A stretch of DNA of 64,000 nucleotides from Pseudolabrys sp. FHR47 (lineage in GTDB: Bacteria; Pseudomonadota; Alphaproteobacteria; Rhizobiales; Xanthobacteraceae): contig NZ_CP039740.1 in NCBI RefSeq assembly GCF_005153485.1, positions 3,847,001 through 3,911,000 of the forward strand. Direction: 5' to 3'. Below are positions 53,463 to 62,051 of the stretch, piece after piece; positions within the stretch are counted from its first letter, which is position 1; each line of letters begins with the position of its first letter. The position numbers were made by a program, and so were the translations under genes. The notes beneath the pieces are model-generated. The model ran no database searches. It was given only the letters and a program-made list of their open reading frames with translations, and was not told the origin of the DNA.

Positions 53463-53516
53463 TGAAAACGTTGGTGGGCCCGACAAGACTCGAACCTGCA
53501 ACCAGACCGTTATGAG
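53455..53516 (-). repeat. tRNA-Ile 3'-half fragment and flank (att-like direct repeat, copy A)
   Basis: About 62 bp matches 60959-61019 with five differences including one extra base. The tRNA part runs from the anticodon loop (TTATGAG) to the encoded CCA end, plus about 17 bp of downstream flank. It lacks the 5' half of a tRNA. Homology from the anticodon loop to the 3' end is the usual footprint of a tyrosine-integrase attachment site. Confidence 0.85.
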
Positions 53517-53538
53517 TGGCCTAATCTACCTGGGAAGG

Positions 53539-55182
53539 TCAGGCCTCGGCATCCCAAGCATCACTACGCAGATCCTTAATTCCGGCGACGAGGTTCCGCT
53601 TCTCGATCTTGTTGGAGACCGTGCGCGGAAAGCTATCGACGTAAGCGTAAAAGCGCGGCACCTTGAAAGCCGCGAGATGACGGCGCGCATGGGCGAGCAC
53701 TGCCTGCGGCGGCAAATCTGATTGCTGAAGACCGGGCTTGAGCTGCAGATAAATCTTCACCTCCTCGCCCCGCATCGGGTCCGGAACCGGCACGGCGGCG
53801 CAATCCTCGATCTGCGGCAGCTCGCGGATAACAGCTTCCACCTCGCGGGCAGCGATATTCTCGGACGACCTTCGGATCATGTCCTTCAGCCGCCCGACGA
53901 GCCACAGAAAACCCTGTTCATCCACCTCGAACAAATCGCCGGTCCGGAACCAGCGCGCCCCGCCATCGTCCGCTTCCCGAAAGGCGTCCGCATCGGCGTC
54001 CGGGCGGTTCCAATATCCTTTGAGGATGCCGCGACCTCGTACCCACAATTCACCGCGCTCACCGGGCGACACTGGCCGGCCGGCTTCGTCGCGAATTGTC
54101 GTTTCGCGAAACGGACCGTCAATACCGACCGAGCCGGAATCGTACATTGTATCGAGCGCAGGCGGCATTTGCATGCCGAGGCCGATCTCAGTCATGCCGA
54201 AGGCTTCGCGCGCGAGTACATTGAAACGCCGCTTGAAGTCGCGGCAGGTCTCGCCGTCCCAACCGAAGGTCGCGACCTGTTTGAGCGCCGTCGTATTATC
54301 GTCGGGAGCTTCCGGCTGGCGCGTCATCAGGATCGGAAACTGGCACCATTCGATGCGGTACTTCTTCACCCAGCCGATAAAGCGCGTCGACGACAACTGA
54401 GGGGCAATGAACAAAGTGCCGCCGACGACCATCGTCTTAAGCAAATGCCATTGCGGGTCCATGTAGAAAAACGGCTGCGCCGTCATCAGCCGGGACGCAG
54501 GCACGGCGTCCCACGCTGCCGCCGCTTGTGCCAGGACCATCCAGTAGTCGTGGCTGAGCATGCAGCCCTTGGGGAAGCCGGTCGTCCCAGAGGTGTACTG
54601 GATGTTCATCAGGTCGTCCGGGCCGATGCCCGGATCAGCCGCCCGCGTTTCCGGCGCCGCTGCGATAAGCGCATCGAAATCCGCCATGCCCGACGCGGCC
54701 GCGCCATCCGGCACAAGAATGCGCCCAGCCGGCGGCAACCGATCGCGCTCCTCCACATCCGCCAGGACCGCGAGGAAAGATGGGTCGATCACCAGGGCGG
54801 ATGCGCCGGAGTCGCCGGTGACATATGCGATCTCGCGCGGCGTGTACCGCGTGTTGACCGGCACATGGATCGCGCCGATCTTGGCCAGGGCAAGGAACAG
54901 GAGCGGGTAGAGGATCCGGTTCGGCAGCATGACCGCAACACGATCGCCACGGCGGATACCCAAAGCGGCCAGAGCATTGGCGATCTGGTTCGACCGGCGA
55001 TCGGCCTCCGCGTATGTCGCGACTTCGCCTCTATCGAACACGTTGATGAGGCAGCGATCGCCAAATTCGCTCGCACGCCCGCGGCAGAAATCGCCGATCG
55101 TCGTGGTCAGGAAACCGGCTTCAAGCGCCTTGACGCGCGCCTTCTCAATCGCAAGCGCGGCGGCGGATACCCGTCCCGTCAT
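53539..55182 (-). CDS. Acyl-CoA synthetase (AMP-dependent ligase, CaiC/FadD-like)
   Basis: The 547-residue protein has the P-loop YTSGTTGFPKG, the FGMTEIG motif, RGRGILKGYWNRP, and the C-terminal DMIRRSSENIAAREVE and the catalytic-lysine region NKIEKRNL. It activates an unknown organic acid with ATP and CoA. The ATG at 55182 follows AGGATTGACGG; a TTG at 55191 would overlap the previous stop. It is the last gene of the leftward island operon and ends about 22 bp from the tRNA-fragment repeat. Confidence 0.9.
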   Translation of the reverse strand: MTGRVSAAALAIEKARVKALEAGFLTTTIGDFCRGRASEFGDRCLINVFDRGEVATYAEADRRSNQIANALAALGIRRGDRVAVMLPNRILYPLLFLALAKIGAIHVPVNTRYTPREIAYVTGDSGASALVIDPSFLAVLADVEERDRLPPAGRILVPDGAAASGMADFDALIAAAPETRAADPGIGPDDLMNIQYTSGTTGFPKGCMLSHDYWMVLAQAAAAWDAVPASRLMTAQPFFYMDPQWHLLKTMVVGGTLFIAPQLSSTRFIGWVKKYRIEWCQFPILMTRQPEAPDDNTTALKQVATFGWDGETCRDFKRRFNVLAREAFGMTEIGLGMQMPPALDTMYDSGSVGIDGPFRETTIRDEAGRPVSPGERGELWVRGRGILKGYWNRPDADADAFREADDGGARWFRTGDLFEVDEQGFLWLVGRLKDMIRRSSENIAAREVEAVIRELPQIEDCAAVPVPDPMRGEEVKIYLQLKPGLQQSDLPPQAVLAHARRHLAAFKVPRFYAYVDSFPRTVSNKIEKRNLVAGIKDLRSDAWDAEA

Positions 55183-55187
55183 CGCCG

Positions 55188-55997
55188 TCAATCCTGCTTG
55201 CCGTTATTGCCGTTGCGGAAAAAGCCGGTGCCCGCACCGGGGCCGGCATAAGCAACCCGCTGGAAGCGGAACAGGGTTCCCGCGTAATCCATGGCCTGCT
55301 CGCGCGGCATATCCATCGCACGGTTATAGGCATCGAGTTCGACCTGCACGGCGACCGGCGGATGAGCGGCGATGACATCGGCCATCGCACGCGCTTCGTC
55401 CATCAAGCGATCCGGCGACACCACACGGTTAATGAGATGGACCGAGAGCGCCTTCTCGGCGCTGATGGTTTCGCCGAGCAACAACATTTCCATAGCCACA
55501 GCCTGCGGCACGATGCGGCCGAGCCGCGTCATAGCGCCGGCGCCGCCCATCCCGTAGGCGATCTCGGGCAATCCGAACTGGGCGCGATGCGTCGCAATGC
55601 GCAGTTCCGTCAGCAACAGGAGATAAATGAGGCCCTGCCCCAGGCAATAGCGATCGACCGCGCCGATGATCGGCTTGACGCGGCGCAGTCGCATCACGTC
55701 CTGCTCCCAGCCTGGACGCGTCAGGCCGGTGCGCGGCTCATGAACGTGCGGCGACAAATGCGCTTCGAGCGCCTCCTGTGGTGTCAGGCTGGGCAATTCG
55801 GTGCGAATGTCATCGCCGGCACAGAAACTCTTGTCGGCAGAGCCGGTGATGATGCCAACGTGGATATCCGGGTCGCAATTGAAATCGACCAGCGCGTCAT
55901 ACAATTCGCGATGCATCTGCGGGGCGAAAACATTGACCTTGCCATTGTCGATGGTGAAGGTCGCGATGGCGCCGGATTTTGAATAGACGATTGGCAT
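55188..55997 (-). CDS. Enoyl-CoA hydratase/isomerase family protein
   Basis: The 269-residue crotonase-fold protein has oxyanion-hole regions CAGDDI and LGQGLIYLLLLTELRIATHR, and the IVPQAVAMEMLLLGETISAE segment. The usual catalytic Glu is not clearly placed, so the reaction (hydration, isomerisation or hydrolysis) is uncertain. It acts on the CoA ester formed by the downstream acyl-CoA synthetase. The genes overlap or nearly touch. Confidence 0.85.
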   Translation of the reverse strand: MPIVYSKSGAIATFTIDNGKVNVFAPQMHRELYDALVDFNCDPDIHVGIITGSADKSFCAGDDIRTELPSLTPQEALEAHLSPHVHEPRTGLTRPGWEQDVMRLRRVKPIIGAVDRYCLGQGLIYLLLLTELRIATHRAQFGLPEIAYGMGGAGAMTRLGRIVPQAVAMEMLLLGETISAEKALSVHLINRVVSPDRLMDEARAMADVIAAHPPVAVQVELDAYNRAMDMPREQAMDYAGTLFRFQRVAYAGPGAGTGFFRNGNNGKQD

Positions 55998-56006
55998 GGC
56001 TGATTT

Positions 56007-57716
56007 CTACGGGTTGTTGCGCAGACGCGCGGCGAACAGAATGACCGCGCTCATGACAAAGAGAACGAGCGTCGATACGGCGGCTAATAGGGGAGAGAAC
56101 CGCAATGTCGCTTCATCCCACATCAGCTTCGGCAGCGTCGATTGCAGCCCGCCTGACGTGAACAGCGCGACGTTTAATTCATCGAGCGAGATGACAAATG
56201 CGAACAATGAGGCCGCGATGACGCCGCCGGCAATCAGCGGCAGCGTTACATGCCGCACCGTGGCAAAGGGCGTCGCGCCGAGCGACGCGGCGGCAAGATC
56301 GAAGCGGCGGTCGTAGGTCTTCAGGACCGCCGTCACTGCGATAAATACATACGGCAACGCGATGATGGTGTGGCCGATCACCAGTCCGATGGTCGTGCCG
56401 ACTAAGCCGAGCCGGGCATAGACGTAGAACAGCGCGACCGCGATCACCATGCGCGGCACCAGCAGCGGGGCGATCATCGCAGCGAAGGCCGCGCTCGCGC
56501 TACCGCCTTTCAAGCGCATGAAGGCGAAAGCCGCAGGCACGGCAACGACAAGACACAACGCCGTCGTCGACAGCGCGACGAGAAGAGAACGGCCGGCCGC
56601 ATCAAGCCAGTTCGACGACGAGAGAACCTCGCGATACCAGCGCAAGCCAGGTTGGCCGGGGGGCCAGGCCAAAAATTCGCGTTCGGAGAACGACACCGGC
56701 AGCAACACAAGAAGCGGCACGATCAGAAACAGAATGGTGCCGACGGCGAGCGCGGTCGTTGCCTGGCCGCGGCGGCCCGGCAACGGCGCCGGTAGGCGCA
56801 AAGCCTCGGCAATGCCGGCAAACATATCGCCCAGCGCCCCGACGATCCGCCGGCCGAGAATGCTTTCGCCCGACGTCTGGCGCGCGGTTCCCGACAGCGT
56901 TGAAAGGCCGACCAGCCGGTCGAACAGAAAGAACAGCAGCAGCGCCGTCAGCAGCAGCAGCAGACACAGAATGGCGGCGAACGGCCAGTTCACCAGTTCG
57001 GTGACCTGCTGGATGACGAGCTGGGTGATCATCGTCTCTCGCGCGCTGCCGAGCAGCGCCGGCGCCATGAAGAAACCGAGCGCCGAGATGAAGACGAGCA
57101 GGAACGCCGCCGTGGCGCCGGGAAACGACAGCGGCAGGTAAACCCGGAAGAAAGCCTGCACCGGCCGCGCGCCGAGCGTGCCGGCGGCAACGACCAGACG
57201 CCGGTCGATCCGCTCCATCACCCCGACCATGGTCAGAATGGCGAAAGGCACGAGCACATTGGTCATGCCGATAACCACCGCGCTCCAGCCATAGAGCAGT
57301 TCAAGCGGCTGCCCGGTAAGACCGAGCGCCGTCAGCGTCGCATTGACCGGCCCCTGCCGCCCGAGAATGACGATCCAGGCGAAGGTCCGCACCAGGAAGC
57401 TCGACCAGAATGGCAGCAACACCAGCACCGTCCAGGTCGATTTGCTGCGGGGATCGGCATTGGCAAGGATGAAGGCCGCCGGATAGCCGACGACGACGCT
57501 CAACACCGCGACCCACAGCGAAATGTTCACCGAGGCCAACATCACCTGCATGTAGGTGCCGGCCTCCCACATGCGCCTGACGTGGTCCAGCGTGATCGAA
57601 CCATCCGCTCCGACGAAACCTTGCGTCATGAACCCGCCGATCGGCACGACGAAGAATAGCCCTAGCAGCAAGGCTGCCGGAACAAACAGAATGATTGGGC
57701 CTGCCGCCTTCCTCAC
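56007..57716 (-). CDS. Fused PotB-PotC-type ABC permease
   Basis: This 569-residue protein joins two permease units. Each has an EAA loop: AAGTLGARPVQAFFRVYLPL in the first half and AAASLGATPFATVRHVTLPL in the second. Together they give about twelve helices and a complete heterodimer-like channel in one chain. The type is the spermidine/putrescine (PotBC) or 2-aminoethylphosphonate (Phn) class. It lies between the ATPase (overlap of four bases) and the hydratase gene (9-bp gap). Confidence 0.9.
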   Translation of the reverse strand: MRKAAGPIILFVPAALLLGLFFVVPIGGFMTQGFVGADGSITLDHVRRMWEAGTYMQVMLASVNISLWVAVLSVVVGYPAAFILANADPRSKSTWTVLVLLPFWSSFLVRTFAWIVILGRQGPVNATLTALGLTGQPLELLYGWSAVVIGMTNVLVPFAILTMVGVMERIDRRLVVAAGTLGARPVQAFFRVYLPLSFPGATAAFLLVFISALGFFMAPALLGSARETMITQLVIQQVTELVNWPFAAILCLLLLLTALLLFFLFDRLVGLSTLSGTARQTSGESILGRRIVGALGDMFAGIAEALRLPAPLPGRRGQATTALAVGTILFLIVPLLVLLPVSFSEREFLAWPPGQPGLRWYREVLSSSNWLDAAGRSLLVALSTTALCLVVAVPAAFAFMRLKGGSASAAFAAMIAPLLVPRMVIAVALFYVYARLGLVGTTIGLVIGHTIIALPYVFIAVTAVLKTYDRRFDLAAASLGATPFATVRHVTLPLIAGGVIAASLFAFVISLDELNVALFTSGGLQSTLPKLMWDEATLRFSPLLAAVSTLVLFVMSAVILFAARLRNNP

Positions 57717-58771
57717 GGAGCCTCCACGAGCGGCACAACATCTTCGGGCGAAACTGCCATCGCGATGGTCGCTCCCTGCTCGAGCAGATGGGCACCGCCC
57801 AGCACCGTCATGGTGAGCGTCAGACCGCCACCCACAGCAATGACCAGTCGATGCACAGCGCCAAGATGGATGATGTCGATCACGGTGCCCGTGAATGCGG
57901 AGTTTTCCGAAACTGCAGCAATCCGCAGACGCTCCGGCCTAACAAGCACCGTCACCTTGTGCCCTTCCGGCGGCAGACGGCCCGGATAGGCCGTACGCAA
58001 GAGGCAGCCTGCCACATCGATCGCGCCGCCGCGAACGACGCCGTCGATAAGATTGCTCTCGCCGACAAAGGCGGCAGCGAAGCGGCTGCGCGGCCGGTCG
58101 TACAACGCCACCGGCGTGTCGATCTGTTCGACGCAGGCCTCGTTCATGAGACAAACGCGATCGGACAGCAGCATTGCTTCTTCCTGATCGTGCGTCACAT
58201 AAACGATGGTCTTCTTCAATTCAGCATGGAGTTTACGGATTTCGAGCTTGAGTTCGTCGCGCAGCTTCTTGTCCAGCGCGCCGAGCGGTTCATCCATCAG
58301 GACGAGTTGCGGTTCGAACACGATGGCGCGTGCGAAAGCGACGCGCTGCTGCTGACCGCCGGAAAGCTCGTTCGGCAGGCGCGAGGCAAGGTGCCCAAGC
58401 CGCACGAGATCGAGCGCACGGCCAACCGCGGCTTTCACTCTGCCTTGCTCCTGCTTCCGCATGCGCAGAGGAAACGCCACGTTCTCGAAGACGCTCAGAT
58501 GCGGGAACAGCGCGTAATTCTGGAACACGACGCCGATTTCGCGGCGATAGGCCGGGCTTAACGTGATGTCATGACCGTCGAGCAGGATATGGCCGCCGGA
58601 CGTCTCGGTTAGCCCCGCGATCATCATCAGCAAGGTCGTTTTGCCTGAACCCGAAGGCCCCAGCAGCGTGAGAAACTCGCCGTTGGCCACAGTGAGGTCG
58701 GTCGGGTGCAACGCCACCGCATCGCCGTAGCGCTTGGTGACGCCCCGAAGGTCGAGCTTGGGAGGTGTCAT
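57713..58771 (-). CDS. PotA-type ABC ATPase
   Basis: The 352-residue ATPase has a Walker A (GPSGSGKTT), the signature LSGGQQQRVAFARAIV, a Walker B (LVLMDEPLGALD) and a C-terminal TOBE-like regulatory domain from about residue 270. It belongs to the spermidine/putrescine or iron/phosphonate group. The start is ATG at 58771. Its stop overlaps the permease start by four bases, so the genes are coupled. Confidence 0.92.
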   Translation of the reverse strand: MTPPKLDLRGVTKRYGDAVALHPTDLTVANGEFLTLLGPSGSGKTTLLMMIAGLTETSGGHILLDGHDITLSPAYRREIGVVFQNYALFPHLSVFENVAFPLRMRKQEQGRVKAAVGRALDLVRLGHLASRLPNELSGGQQQRVAFARAIVFEPQLVLMDEPLGALDKKLRDELKLEIRKLHAELKKTIVYVTHDQEEAMLLSDRVCLMNEACVEQIDTPVALYDRPRSRFAAAFVGESNLIDGVVRGGAIDVAGCLLRTAYPGRLPPEGHKVTVLVRPERLRIAAVSENSAFTGTVIDIIHLGAVHRLVIAVGGGLTLTMTVLGGAHLLEQGATIAMAVSPEDVVPLVEAP

Positions 58772-58852
58772 GGAATCTGCAACCGGATCATGACGCCGTA
58801 GCGCCGAGGGCGCTACGGCAGACCTTGATAAGACCGAGCGAGCGCGCCGGGA

Positions 58853-59911
58853 TCAACCCACCAGCCATTTGGTAAAGCGCTCGGTCGCCACATCGCGCGT
58901 CCGCGTCCAGAAATCGACGTCGACATTGAGCGCGGTCGCGCGGTTCGCCGCGAATGTCGGCATGGTCTTGGCGATATCGGGCGCGATCTTGTCGAGCGCG
59001 GCCGCGATCGTCGGGCCATAGCCAGTCGCGGTGGCGAATTTCGCCTGACGCTCCGGCGCCAGCGCGAACTTGATGAATTCGCGGCAGACATCGACATTGG
59101 GACCACCCTTGAGAATGACCCAGCCTTCCGTCTGCCACAGCGCATGGTCCCACATGATGGCGACAGGCGCGCCGGCCTTGATCGCGGCCTGGATACGGCC
59201 GTTCCAGCTCGGGCAAAAATCGACCTCACCGGATTGCAGCAACTGCGTCGATTGCGCGCCCGAGGTCCACCAGACGGCGATATCCTTCTTGACGCTGTCG
59301 AGCTTCTTGAACGCTCGATCGAAGTCGAGCGGGAACAGCTTGTCAGGCGCGACGCCATCGGCGAGCAAAGCCTGTTCGATACTGTCGACCGGCGAGCGGC
59401 GCATGGCGCGGCGGCCTGGGAACTTCGCGGTATCGAGGAAATCCGCCCAACTCTTCGGCGGGGTTTTGACCCGGTCGGTACGATAGCCGAGCACGGTGGC
59501 CACGACGTCATTGCCCGCATAGAACGGTGAACGGAATGCCTCCGGCAGCGCTTTCCAGCCAGCGGAGTCTTCGATTTTCAGGGGCTCCAGATAGCCCGGC
59601 CCATCCGCGGCAAGTTGATTGGCGACCTGGCGCGCGACGATCGACATGTCCCACGTATAGGTCTTGGTGCCGACCATCTGCTTGATCTGGCCGATCGGAT
59701 CGTTGGCGCCGGTGATCGGCTGCACTTCGATACCCGTCGCCTTGGTGAATTCGAGGGCATAAGCATCGTTGAACGAGGTGCCGATGCCGAGATCGCGCAC
59801 GACGATGCGCCGCTTTTGCGCCACAACAATCGTCGGCATGCCCAGCGCCGCGATGGCCGATCCGGCCGCACCCACGAATTTACGCCGCGAGATTTTCCCC
59901 TGCTTCGTCAT
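58853..59911 (-). CDS. PotD-type ABC substrate-binding protein
   Basis: The 352-residue protein has a twin-arginine-type signal (ISRRKFVGAAGSAIAALGM) and the extended PotD fold, with RIVVRDLGIGTSFNDAYALE and WWTSGAQSTQLLQSGEVDF. The ATG at 59911 follows GAGGG. The ligand may be a polyamine, phosphonate or amine-containing acid; the fold does not decide. It is the first gene of the leftward island operon, facing the TetR regulator across about 106 bp. Confidence 0.88.
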   Translation of the reverse strand: MTKQGKISRRKFVGAAGSAIAALGMPTIVVAQKRRIVVRDLGIGTSFNDAYALEFTKATGIEVQPITGANDPIGQIKQMVGTKTYTWDMSIVARQVANQLAADGPGYLEPLKIEDSAGWKALPEAFRSPFYAGNDVVATVLGYRTDRVKTPPKSWADFLDTAKFPGRRAMRRSPVDSIEQALLADGVAPDKLFPLDFDRAFKKLDSVKKDIAVWWTSGAQSTQLLQSGEVDFCPSWNGRIQAAIKAGAPVAIMWDHALWQTEGWVILKGGPNVDVCREFIKFALAPERQAKFATATGYGPTIAAALDKIAPDIAKTMPTFAANRATALNVDVDFWTRTRDVATERFTKWLVG

Positions 59912-59933
59912 GCCGTGACCCTCTTTTATTTTG

Positions 59934-59973
59934 TGACACAAATGTCAGTTTTTATAAGCTGACATACGTGTTA
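59934..59973. promoter_or_regulatory. Two TetR operator-like palindromes
   Basis: Two spaced sites have the same form: TGACA-caaa-TGTCA (59934-59947) and TGACA-tacg-TGTTA (59960-59973), 26 bp apart centre to centre. They lie in the divergent gap between the island operon and the TetR gene. Regular spacing and shared half-sites suggest cooperative repression of both promoters. Confidence 0.65.
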
Positions 59974-60017
59974 GTTTTTGGCAAGCTGATTTTCATGATT
60001 AGGAGGCGACGACAGGA

Positions 60018-60737
60018 ATGAGACCGGCACGGCAAAAGCGAACGCCCACTCGGGCGGATCGCAGCTCTTTGAGTTCGGCCGGTGCGGTGAAGCCTGCCTT
60101 GGGCTTGATCGACATTCTGGAAGCAGCGGCGGCGGAGCCCGAGTTGCGCAAGGGCGAACGAACGCGCCGGCGCGTGGTCTGGGCGAGCGCCGTCGCGCTC
60201 GAACGAACGCCTTTCGCGGAACTGTCAATGAACGACATCGCCGAGATCGCGGACGTATCGCGCGCGGCGCTCTATCAATATGTCACGTCGAAGGAAGAAG
60301 CAGCCCGCCTCGTCCTGCTGGCGCTGCAGGATCTGACGCTCGCAATGCCGAATGCTGGCTCAAGCGGACGCACGCCGCTCGAAGCCATCATCAACACGAA
60401 CCGCTACTACATTAGCTATTTCGAGAAGAACGCGATCTTCATGGAGCGCGTGCGTGAGCTCCGCGAGGTGATGCCTGATTTGCTCGCCGAGAAGCAACGC
60501 GTCAATCGCCGCTGGGCCGAGCGCATCCTCGCGCACGTCGTCAAGCATCGGCGTACTCCCCTTAATCTCACGATGCTGAAGATGCGGGTGTTCGCCATGG
60601 AGTGCATGATCGATGACGTGCTGCGCGAACTGTTCGTTATTCGAAATCCTGACCTGATTGAATTGGCGCAGGATCGGGAAGCGTTTATCCAGCAATTGTC
60701 CCTCATTTGGTTCAATGCACTGTATAGCGACGACTAG
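60018..60737 (+). CDS. TetR-family transcriptional regulator
   Basis: The 239-residue protein has the TetR helix-turn-helix in its first third (AVALERTPFAELSMNDIAEI and ADVSRAALYQYVTSKEEAARL). The remainder is an all-helical ligand domain with an early basic stretch. CAGGA lies directly before the ATG at 60018. It is divergent from the island operon and next to the operator-like palindromes, so it probably represses the operon and itself until a substrate or its CoA ester appears. Confidence 0.9.
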   Translation: MRPARQKRTPTRADRSSLSSAGAVKPALGLIDILEAAAAEPELRKGERTRRRVVWASAVALERTPFAELSMNDIAEIADVSRAALYQYVTSKEEAARLVLLALQDLTLAMPNAGSSGRTPLEAIINTNRYYISYFEKNAIFMERVRELREVMPDLLAEKQRVNRRWAERILAHVVKHRRTPLNLTMLKMRVFAMECMIDDVLRELFVIRNPDLIELAQDREAFIQQLSLIWFNALYSDD

Positions 60738-60832
60738 AAATGACTTCAGAATTCATGGGATGTCTTCGGGCGTCGCCGATCCTTCCATCTTCCTGCACTA
60801 GTGGTTTCAATTGTCGTTGCCGTGGCGTCGCC

Positions 60833-60925
60833 GGTCATAGCGGGCCGGGTCTTAGCCATCACAGCTCCGAGGATCTGAGGAAGGCGGCGGAGGCGATACA
60901 CGGAAGACTGAAAGTACTTCTGTGA
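60833..60925 (+). pseudogene. Possible C-terminal integrase remnant
   Basis: The last 30 codons before a TGA encode GHSGPGLSHHSSEDLRKAAE and AIHGRLKVLL. The GHS and HHSSEDLRKAAEAI pattern fits the C-terminal tail of tyrosine recombinases, which has a similar GHS...Y-HH...LR-AA layout. The catalytic tyrosine position is lost (Leu) and no upstream catalytic domain is seen. It ends 33 bp before the repeat that includes the intact tRNA. Confidence 0.5.
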
Positions 60926-60958
60926 TCGTGGATGCCAATGCCCGCCTCAACCGCCACT

Positions 60959-61019
60959 AAAAGGCCGAAAACATTGGTGGGCCCGGCAGGACTCGAACCT
61001 GCAACCAGACCGTTATGAG
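60959..61019. repeat. att-like direct repeat, copy B (within intact tRNA-Ile)
   Basis: This is the counterpart of 53455-53516. It spans about 16 bp past the tRNA 3' end and the tRNA 3' half to the anticodon loop. The two copies delimit a 7.5-kb segment. Confidence 0.8.
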
Positions 61020-61050
61020 CGGTCGGCTCTAACCATTGAGCTACGGGCCC
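60975..61050 (-). tRNA. tRNA-Ile(CAU), lysidine-modified type
   Basis: A 76-nt tRNA with encoded CCA. The acceptor stem is GGGCCCG paired with CGGGCCC, with GTTCGAGTC in the T arm. The anticodon CAT is at 61015-61017 in the loop CTCATAA. The CTCATAAC context and the acceptor and T-arm sequences match tRNA-Ile2 better than elongator or initiator tRNA-Met. It needs TilS to read AUA. Its 3' half is duplicated 7.5 kb away. Confidence 0.87.
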
Positions 61051-61260
61051 GGCGCCGCCGAGGCTTCAAGACGGGGCGGCGGCCTCATCTAACAAAGCGC
61101 AGGCGGGTCACGCAATTGGCGTGCGGCCAGCCTGTCATTCGCGGATCAAGGCAGCCCCGTGAGCACGACTCGCATTGCGTGCAATTTACAGGTTCGCGCA
61201 GGACAAAGATGAGCGGCCGCAAGCCTTTGGCGTTTTCCACGACTCAGTTATGCACAGGTC

Positions 61261-61998
61261 ATGCTGCCGATCTTCCGAATTATTTCAGTGGGCGGCGTAA
61301 CTCTCGCCATAACAATCCTGGTCCTGGCACTCATCCCGCCGGGCGGAACACGTTTGGTGCGACCGCAGCACGACGTCGTTGTCGCGCGTGGTCCGTTGAT
61401 GGATTCTGGCACGCATCCGGAGTGGCGGCAGTTTCTCATTCATGCGGCGCTCCGCCGCGCGGGTGAACTGGAGCGCTTGCGCGATCTCCGCGACACCATC
61501 GTTCGTACACCGGACATCGTTGAACCTGGACCGGAATTCGAGACCACCGTCGAAACGCCGGCCGCGCCCGACCGGCCGTTGTTGGCCGGCTTGACGTCCG
61601 GTGCCGAGAACCGCGATCCGGAGGAGTTCACCGGCTCGATCGGCCGCGCGTCGGGCTCCACCATTCCGATCGAGATCGGCGAAGCTTCCTCGACTGAATT
61701 GCCGGTCGCCTCTGCCGAAGAGACACCGCCCGTCATTCGCCTTCCGGCTCTGCAAATGCCATCGCTCGAACCGATGCCGGCGGTCGAACCTCCGGCCGTC
61801 AGCGGGCCGGCCAAGAAGCCGGAGATGCGTTCACGCGCGGTTCAACAACGCCCACGTCGCAAACCGCCCGCGGCGCCCGAACCGCAGCCACTCCCGCCAC
61901 CTTTCAATATTCTTGCGGCGATCTTCGGCAGCCTGGCCAATGCCCCGCAGCCAACGGGCAATCGGCAGGCGCTGAATACGCGCGCCGTGACCCGGTAG
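61261..61998 (+). CDS. Uncharacterised membrane-anchored Pro-rich protein
   Basis: The 245-residue protein has one N-terminal hydrophobic helix (residues about 7-27), then a long charged and Pro/Ala-rich region including PAAPEPQPLPPP near the C terminus. It is probably tethered to the inner membrane with a disordered periplasmic or cytoplasmic part. No catalytic motif or known family is visible. The ATG at 61261 has only a weak ribosome-binding site. Function unknown. Confidence 0.6.
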   Translation: MLPIFRIISVGGVTLAITILVLALIPPGGTRLVRPQHDVVVARGPLMDSGTHPEWRQFLIHAALRRAGELERLRDLRDTIVRTPDIVEPGPEFETTVETPAAPDRPLLAGLTSGAENRDPEEFTGSIGRASGSTIPIEIGEASSTELPVASAEETPPVIRLPALQMPSLEPMPAVEPPAVSGPAKKPEMRSRAVQQRPRRKPPAAPEPQPLPPPFNILAAIFGSLANAPQPTGNRQALNTRAVTR

Positions 61999-62051
61999 GG
62001 TGCCGCCGCTCTCAGAATCGATTGCGTGATTGCGCCACAGCCGCCGCCGTA

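Noticed and set aside
60740-60832. The region before the right-hand integrase tail as part of an intact integrase
   Set aside because: No catalytic motif is visible in any frame, so only the tail was annotated.
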